This document shows, one piece after another, positions 41,267-45,751 of a stretch of DNA of 45,751 bases. The translations under genes were made by a program, and so were the position numbers. The notes under the pieces are model-generated. The model saw nothing but the letters and a program-made list of their open reading frames with translations, was not told the DNA's origin and did not search any database. Every line of letters begins with the position of its first letter. Positions within the stretch are counted from its first letter, which is position 1. Source of the stretch: an uncultured Lachnospiraceae bacterium (GTDB lineage: Bacteria > Bacillota > Clostridia > Lachnospirales > Lachnospiraceae); the NCBI GenBank assembly GCA_910588965.1, contig CAJUSO010000022.1:1-45751 (forward strand), written 5' to 3'.

Positions 41267-42112
41267 ATGGCAGAGAATCGTGAATGTGCCGGGGCGTCGG
41301 CCTGTTCCAGGGAAAGCTGTGAGGGATGCCCCAGCAAGGCGGGCGCCCCGCAGGGCATGCTGGAGGAGTTAAACCCTTTTTCCAGCGTGAAGCGTGTAAT
41401 TGGCGTTGTAAGCGGGAAAGGCGGCGTAGGGAAGTCCTTTGTGACAGCTTCCATGGCAGCCGCCATGCGCAGGCAGGGATATGAAGTAGGCATTTTGGAT
41501 GCGGATATTACGGGGCCGTCCATCCCCAAGATGTTTGGCATCCATGGGCCGGCAGAAGGCACGGATATGGGGCTGTTCCCCATCCCAGGGAAGGACGGCA
41601 CGAAGGTGATGTCCCTGAACCTCCTTATGGAGGATGAGGAAGCCCCTGTGGTATGGAGGGGGCCTGTGATTGCCTCTACGGTCAAGCAGTTTTGGCATGA
41701 CGTTTATTGGGGGGATTTGGACTATCTGTTTGTGGACATGCCTCCAGGGACGGGGGATGTCCCGCTGACCGTGTTTCAATCTATTCCAGTGGATGGGATT
41801 GTGATTGTCACATCCCCGCAGGAACTGGTGCAGCTGATTGTGAAAAAGGCCGTCCATATGGCAGAGATGATGGATATCCCAGTGCTGGGCCTGGTAGAAA
41901 ACTACAGCTACCTAAAATGCCCGGATTGCGGGAAGGAAATCAAGCTGTTTGGGGAGAGCCATGTGGAGGAGGCAGCAAAGGGGCTTGGGATCCCGATCCT
42001 TGGGAAAATGCCTTTAGACCCTGCCTATGCCAAGCTTGCAGACGAAGGGAATTTCCATAAGATTGAAAACCCTTATCTGGAAAATGCCGTCAGAACAGTA
42101 GCGGGCATATAG
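41267..42112 (+). CDS. Mrp/NBP35-family iron-sulfur cluster carrier ATPase
   Basis: P-loop ATPase that assembles or carries [4Fe-4S] clusters for apoproteins. 281 residues with an N-terminal Cys-rich segment (CAGASACSRESCEGC), as in the NBP35 branch, then the deviant Walker A SGKGGVGKS at about 49-57. The Mrp-specific ILDADITGPSIP and VDMPPGTGDVPLT follow. Near residue 225 is the CPDCG pair that bridges a cluster between two subunits in Mrp proteins. The start follows AAGGAGG. It is a single-gene unit, with a terminator before and after. Confidence 0.95.
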   Translation: MAENRECAGASACSRESCEGCPSKAGAPQGMLEELNPFSSVKRVIGVVSGKGGVGKSFVTASMAAAMRRQGYEVGILDADITGPSIPKMFGIHGPAEGTDMGLFPIPGKDGTKVMSLNLLMEDEEAPVVWRGPVIASTVKQFWHDVYWGDLDYLFVDMPPGTGDVPLTVFQSIPVDGIVIVTSPQELVQLIVKKAVHMAEMMDIPVLGLVENYSYLKCPDCGKEIKLFGESHVEEAAKGLGIPILGKMPLDPAYAKLADEGNFHKIENPYLENAVRTVAGI

Positions 42113-42128
42113 CTTTTTGACATGTGAA

Positions 42129-42169
42129 AGCCTTGTGGGAAGCGGGTTTGCTTCCCCAGGGCTATTTTT
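42129..42169 (+). terminator. Terminator after the Mrp gene
   Basis: AGCC..GGGAAGC at 42129-42143 pairs with GCTTCCCCAGGGCT (to 42163) and is followed by ATTTTTC. A G-rich stem of about 14 bp. Confidence 0.85.
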
Positions 42170-42199
42170 CTGCCCTATATTTTTGTGAGATATTCCCAA

Positions 42200-42228
42200 T
42201 TGATTTTAGGAGGGATAGGGGTTACAAT
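42200..42228 (+). promoter_or_regulatory. Sigma-A promoter of the Tad-like locus
   Basis: TTGATT at 42200-42205, exactly 17 bp and TACAAT at 42223-42228. It is the best promoter between the Mrp terminator and the pilin-like gene and places the start of transcription near 42235. A second, weaker candidate (TTGATC, 17 bp, GAAAAT) lies in the leader, near 42320-42350. Confidence 0.6.
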
Positions 42229-42234
42229 GCACTT

Positions 42235-42519
42235 ACAGAACAAAGTTCTGGATTAAATTTTCTAACCGCCGGCATTTCTTTGCCGGCATGGAACAATCTT
42301 TTTATTTCTGCATTAAGAGTTGATCTTAAGTCAATTGGCAGGGAAAATCGCCAGTTACCAATGCATGAAATGACGAACGCCTGCACAGGATGCAGGGCAC
42401 AGGGGAGGGGATTCCCATATTCTGTACCAGGGCGCCCTATGAAAGCGGTGTGGGATCTTGGCCTTGGGCCTTGGCAGCCAGCCGGTGCAGGCATCCAAAC
42501 GGCAGAAAGGAGGGAAGGC
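42235..42519 (+). other. Long structured 5' leader of the Tad-like locus
   Basis: About 285 nt without a convincing gene. The open frame through it from 42124 starts before the promoter and has no ribosome binding site. Short hairpins are visible: CAGAAC/GTTCTG at about 42235, GCCGGCA/TGCCGGC at about 42270 and CCTGC/GCAGG at about 42382. It does not match a c-di-GMP riboswitch by eye. It ends in AAAGGAGGGAAGG before the small gene. Confidence 0.45.
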
Positions 42520-42681
42520 ATGAAAGTTATCTTTGAGGAATACAGCGGCATTATCATTACGGCCTTTGCAATTATCGCATTGATTGCCGTGGTGGCGCTT
42601 TTGCTCGCAACAGACGGGCCGGTGCATACAGCTTTTGTAGATTTGATTGACGACCTATTCCAGAAAGCAAGCGTGAAATAA
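42520..42681 (+). CDS. Flp/Tad pilin-like small membrane peptide
   Basis: 53 residues from ATG 42520, set by AAAGGAGGG upstream. It has a short head MKVIFEEYSG, one strong hydrophobic helix (IIITAFAIIALIAVVALLLA) and an acidic amphipathic tail ending in Lys. The Glu-Tyr pair just before the hydrophobic helix is the hallmark of Flp pilins, and the gene lies before a CpaF/TadA ATPase and a TadB/C protein. Unlike normal Flp precursors there is no leader peptide with a Gly cleavage site, so it may be an unprocessed pilin or an accessory membrane peptide. The identity as pilin is inferred from motif and context. Confidence 0.6.
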   Translation: MKVIFEEYSGIIITAFAIIALIAVVALLLATDGPVHTAFVDLIDDLFQKASVK

Positions 42682-42902
42682 GGGATACCATGGGAAGGAA
42701 GAATAGGAACATGCTATAAGTATCTGCCCTTGTGCCATTGGCAGGGAGACGGAAGCGGGGCTTTTACAGCTAAGCGCTTCACGGTACCTGCTTGCCAGCC
42801 TTATGGGCAGGTATGGTGTACTGTGCTGCCGGATACCAGGCGTTATGGGCTTTATAGGATCCCATCTATGCGCAGTACACACAGGGCATGGCAGGAGGGT
42901 AT
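42682..42902 (+). other. Gap between the pilin-like gene and the ATPase gene
   Basis: 221 bp with no convincing ORF. It holds a TACCTGC/GCAGGTA inverted repeat (about 42786-42813) and short G-rich direct similarities, but no clear terminator. It ends in GCAGGAGGG, the ribosome binding site of the ATPase gene. Confidence 0.5.
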
Positions 42903-43991
42903 ATGAAGTATCATTGGGAATTGACAGAGGAAGAGTTTGGGCCGTTCTACCCGTTTATCCGGAACAGGAATGTCACAGACATTGACTATAATGGGAGGAA
43001 CTTGTGGATTGCCGATTTGAAGAAAGGGCGGTATCGGGTGGACGTGCCTGTAACCGAAGAATTTATGGAGCAGTTTACGCACCGGGTAGCTAACCGGGTC
43101 AATAAGCCCTTTAACAAGACGAATAATGTACTGGAGGCTGAGACGGATGCACTGAGGATCAGTATTGTCCATGAGTCTGCCGCAGTGTCTGGCCGCAGCG
43201 TCTGTATCCGGAAGTCTTTGCCGAAAGTGCGCCATACGGTAGAGAGCATGCTGGACAGCGGATACTGTTCCATTGAGATATTAAGCCTGCTGATTAATTG
43301 CGTAAGGGCCAAGATGAATTTTGCTTTTTGCGGGGAGCCAGGGGTAGGGAAGACCGAGTGCGCAAAATTTTTTTCCCGCTTCATCCCAGCGAACCAGAGG
43401 GCTATTACAATAGAGGACAACCTGGAAATGCATTTCCATGAGATTAATCCAGAAAATGACTGCGTAGAACTGCAGGTAAGCAAGGATTTAAGCTATACAG
43501 ATGCCATTAAGCTATGCCTGCGCCAGAACCCGAAGTGGATTATCCTGTCAGAGGCACGTTCCACAGAGGTGCAGTACCTCTTAGAGCAATGGTCCACAGG
43601 TGTTTACGGGTTTACGACGCTGCATTTGGATGATTTGCGGAACCTGCCGGACCGGATTATGAATATGATTGGAAGATCCAGGGATGCAGACCGCTTGGAA
43701 AATTACATCTATGAATTTATCAGTGTGGGCGTATTAATCCGCCAGCATGAAAATGAGCGTGGGCTTTTGGAGCGGTATATTGACCAGATGTGCTTTTATG
43801 ACCGGTTTGAAGGCAAGAATGACATTTACATGCTGCTGGATGACGGGAAGCTAGTTTCCAGGCTGATTCCTGGGGATATTTTGAAGAGGCTTATGCGGGC
43901 AGGGATTTCAGAGCCATTCCAATGCCTGGAGACTTGCCCTTATGAGCCGCTGGATATGGGGTTCTTAAAAAATATGGCAGACGCCCCATAA
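42903..43991 (+). CDS. CpaF/TadA-type secretion ATPase
   Basis: Hexameric motor ATPase powering assembly of a Tad/Flp pilus or a related secretion system. ATG 42903 is preferred for GGAGGG 4 bp upstream over ATG 42888. The 362-residue protein has an N-terminal domain and then the catalytic core: Walker A GEPGVGKT (about 146-153), the Asp box ITIEDNLEM, Walker B WIILSEAR and the His box TTLHLDD. It is shorter than typical CpaF, missing part of the N-terminal extension, but all catalytic motifs are present. It is followed after 51 bp by the TadB/C-like gene, the usual partner. Confidence 0.9.
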   Translation: MKYHWELTEEEFGPFYPFIRNRNVTDIDYNGRNLWIADLKKGRYRVDVPVTEEFMEQFTHRVANRVNKPFNKTNNVLEAETDALRISIVHESAAVSGRSVCIRKSLPKVRHTVESMLDSGYCSIEILSLLINCVRAKMNFAFCGEPGVGKTECAKFFSRFIPANQRAITIEDNLEMHFHEINPENDCVELQVSKDLSYTDAIKLCLRQNPKWIILSEARSTEVQYLLEQWSTGVYGFTTLHLDDLRNLPDRIMNMIGRSRDADRLENYIYEFISVGVLIRQHENERGLLERYIDQMCFYDRFEGKNDIYMLLDDGKLVSRLIPGDILKRLMRAGISEPFQCLETCPYEPLDMGFLKNMADAP

Positions 43992-44042
43992 TTGGCATAC
44001 AATGAAAGGGAAATTGGGAAGATTCCCATGACAGGAGGGGAA

Positions 44043-45581
44043 ATGAAAAGGAAAAGAAGCAGTAAGAAAAGGCAGAATAGAAAAAAGAAGGGAGCAGGGG
44101 GGCTGTTTTATCTCTTCCATCCTGGGGACTTGCAAAAGCAGATTGACAGTTTTGGATATAGCTTTTCCATGGGCAAGTATATCCTGTTTATTTTATCTGC
44201 CATTGCAGGGGCGGCAGGATGCGGTACGCTGTTTTCCCTGCGTTGGTATTATGTGGTATTGCTTGCTGCAGCCTGTGTCTGGAGCCTGCCCTTTTTAATT
44301 TTGGATGGCTATAAGCAGATGTATGAGCATAAGCGTTTCTTGGATGTTTCGGATTATCTGGAACAGATGCTGTATTCCTTCCGCATGAGCCAGAAAATCT
44401 TAAGCGCACTGAAAGACACGCAGTCCCTGTTTACCGAAGGCAGGATGCGCCAGGTTCTCCTGCAGGCCATCAGCTATATTGAGAAAGGGAAATATGAAAA
44501 GGATTTGTATGGGGAGGCTTTGGGGATGATTGAAGAGGAATACCAAAGCAGCCGCCTGCCGGCTGTCCATGAATACCTACGCACCGTGGAGGATAATGGA
44601 GGCGCCTGCGGGGATGCCATTGACCTGCTGTTGCAGGATAAGGCCATTTGGACGGACAACGTCATGCTGCTGCAGGAAGACAAAAAATCAGCCAGGATCC
44701 GCGTGGTATTTTCCCTGGCGGTTACCATGGTGATGGCTCTTGTGTTCCACAGCGTGTACCGTTCTATGCCAGAGCGCTACAGCATAATAGAAAACCCGGC
44801 TACCCAGATGAGCACATTCATATACCTTTTGTTGAATGTCCTGATATTTTGCAGGGCCAACAAAGAACTTGCAAAAAGCTGGTTAATCAGGGAGGAAAAA
44901 GGGGAAGAGAGGAAACTGGCAGGATATTACAGGCTGGTGGCTTCCTACAATGAGAAAGCGGAACGGAAAAAGAGCTGGTGCATGGGCGGGTGTTTCTTCC
45001 TGGGGGCAGCCCTCTTAGGAGGGATGGGGCGCCGTTACGGGATGGTGATATCAGCAGGGATTGGCGTGTTATTGCTGAACCAGCACAAGATGGGATACCG
45101 CGTGGCCTTTGACCGGGTGGTAAGGGAGGTTAACAGGGTCTTTCCCATGTGGCTGATGGAAATGGCATTGCTGCTGCAGGGAAATAATGTCCAGGTGTCC
45201 ATAGAGAAGACAATAGAACATGCGCCGGTGGTGCTGAAGGATGAACTGCAGAAAATGTCAGACAGCCTAAAGAGGAAACCGGATGCGATTGAGCCTTACC
45301 TTTCTTTTTTAGGCCGGTTCCGGCTATCGTCTGTACTTTCTTCCATGAAAATGCTATACGCCATTTCTGAATCAGGAAGCGGGGATGCACAATATCAGAT
45401 CCAGGTTTTGGTGGAGCGCAACAGCAAACTGATGGATAAATCTGAGAAACTGTCAAATGAGAAAAGCCTTGCCGGGATTAATGGCATTTTCTATCTGCCC
45501 CAGATAACCGTTTCCCTGCAGACAATGGTCCATATGGTGGTGTTTATGCTGATGTTCTTAGGCCAGCTAAAACTGTCATAG
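44043..45581 (+). CDS. TadB/TadC-like type II secretion system F-domain membrane protein
   Basis: 512 residues from ATG 44043 (AGGAGGGG upstream); the earlier in-frame TTG at 43992 has no site. It begins with an extremely basic stretch (KRKRSSKKRQNRKKK), then two membrane helices (about 42-90), a long cytoplasmic helical domain, two further helices (about 220-270), another cytoplasmic part with a hydrophobic pair at about 315-355, and a final helix at the C-terminus. This pattern of helices around T2SSF-type cytoplasmic domains fits the inner-membrane platform protein. One protein seems to take the place of separate TadB and TadC unless another follows outside the window. The stop codon is the first base group of a tandem repeat. 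Confidence 0.85.
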   Translation: MKRKRSSKKRQNRKKKGAGGLFYLFHPGDLQKQIDSFGYSFSMGKYILFILSAIAGAAGCGTLFSLRWYYVVLLAAACVWSLPFLILDGYKQMYEHKRFLDVSDYLEQMLYSFRMSQKILSALKDTQSLFTEGRMRQVLLQAISYIEKGKYEKDLYGEALGMIEEEYQSSRLPAVHEYLRTVEDNGGACGDAIDLLLQDKAIWTDNVMLLQEDKKSARIRVVFSLAVTMVMALVFHSVYRSMPERYSIIENPATQMSTFIYLLLNVLIFCRANKELAKSWLIREEKGEERKLAGYYRLVASYNEKAERKKSWCMGGCFFLGAALLGGMGRRYGMVISAGIGVLLLNQHKMGYRVAFDRVVREVNRVFPMWLMEMALLLQGNNVQVSIEKTIEHAPVVLKDELQKMSDSLKRKPDAIEPYLSFLGRFRLSSVLSSMKMLYAISESGSGDAQYQIQVLVERNSKLMDKSEKLSNEKSLAGINGIFYLPQITVSLQTMVHMVVFMLMFLGQLKLS

Positions 45582-45751
45582 GAAGGGGAGCCCTAGGAAC
45601 CCCGAGTAGGAAGGGGAAACCATAGGAAGAGGGCTCTTAGGAAGCCCAAGAAGGAAGAATCAGCCATAGGAAGAGGAGCCTTTAGGAACCCCGAGGAGGA
45701 AGGGGAAGCCATAGGAAGAGGAGCCTTTAGGAACCCCGAGGAGGAAGGGGA
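45578..45751 (+). repeat. 44-45 bp tandem repeat starting at the TadB/C stop codon
   Basis: Four units at 45578-45621 (44 bp), 45622-45665 (44), 45666-45710 (45) and 45711-45751 (cut by the window edge). Each begins ATAGGAAG and contains AGGAA, CCCGAG-like and GGAAG cores. The last two are identical over the visible part, the first two degenerate. The TAG stop of the upstream gene lies in the first unit. One frame of the newest units is open, but the 44-bp units break it, so coding is unlikely. Confidence 0.85.

Noticed and set aside
42235..42519. c-di-GMP riboswitch before the Tad-like locus
   Set aside because: The conserved c-di-GMP-I and -II core sequences could not be found by eye; only small unrelated hairpins were seen.
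42124..42681. 185-residue open frame in frame with the pilin-like gene
   Set aside because: Its start lies inside the Mrp terminator and before the predicted promoter, has no ribosome binding site, and the N-terminal 130 residues look random. The real gene probably starts at 42520.
45578..45751. Coding sequence in the tandem repeat
   Set aside because: One frame is open in the 45-bp unit, but the two 44-bp units shift it, and no start codon with a ribosome binding site was found.

Overview
The window looks like a chromosomal stretch from a Lachnospiraceae-type Clostridium (Firmicutes). The reasons are the conserved neighbourhood dgt-dnaG-rpoD-trmK-nif3-nucleoside kinase, strong AGGAGG-type ribosome binding sites, YesN/YesM-type regulators, Lachnospiraceae-style secreted proteins with lysine-rich Ig-like tails, and a moderately high GC chromosome interrupted by one clearly AT-rich insert. 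No species name can be given from the sequence alone.

Region 1 (1-5183) is a compact AT-rich integrative element. It lies between the 3' part of a tRNA-Leu gene cut by the window edge (1-52) and a second copy of that tRNA 3' end (5132-5183). It carries a tyrosine recombinase, a replication initiator joining an HUH endonuclease to a superfamily 3 helicase (the architecture of CRESS-DNA virus and pCRESS plasmid Reps), a MOBV relaxase and a 56-residue membrane peptide. Its non-coding DNA is rich in hairpins and short repeats that look like a rolling-circle origin, an oriT and integrase arm sites. It appears able to excise, replicate as a circle and be mobilised by a helper.

Region 2 (5436-15006) is housekeeping: exoA, a ferredoxin-like aldo/keto reductase, dgt, dnaG, rpoD/sigA, trmK, a Nif3 protein and a ThrRS-like/uridine-kinase fusion. 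dnaG and rpoD form the usual macromolecular synthesis pair.

Region 3 (15079-37775) is a carbohydrate-foraging island. A response regulator, histidine kinase and substrate-binding lipoprotein overlap or abut and probably form one sensing unit. Downstream are four very large secreted proteins: a malectin/LamG binding protein with no visible catalytic domain, a GH95 (alpha-L-fucosidase family) enzyme and two GH43 enzymes. A GrpB-like gene and an AraC regulator lie among them. No sugar transporter is present, so uptake must be encoded elsewhere.

Region 4 (37842-42112) holds the RNase P RNA, a 67-nt perfect palindrome, pyrB-pyrI on the minus strand, a small membrane protein, a lipoprotein and an Mrp/NBP35 ATPase. 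Region 5 (42200-45751) is the start of a Tad/type II secretion-like locus. It has a strong promoter, a leader of about 285 nt, a 53-residue Flp-like pilin candidate, a CpaF/TadA ATPase and a TadB/TadC-type membrane protein, and it ends in a 44-45 bp tandem repeat that runs off the window.

A recurring oddity is short degenerate tandem repeats starting at or just after gene stop codons (13186, 28186, 32805, 45578).
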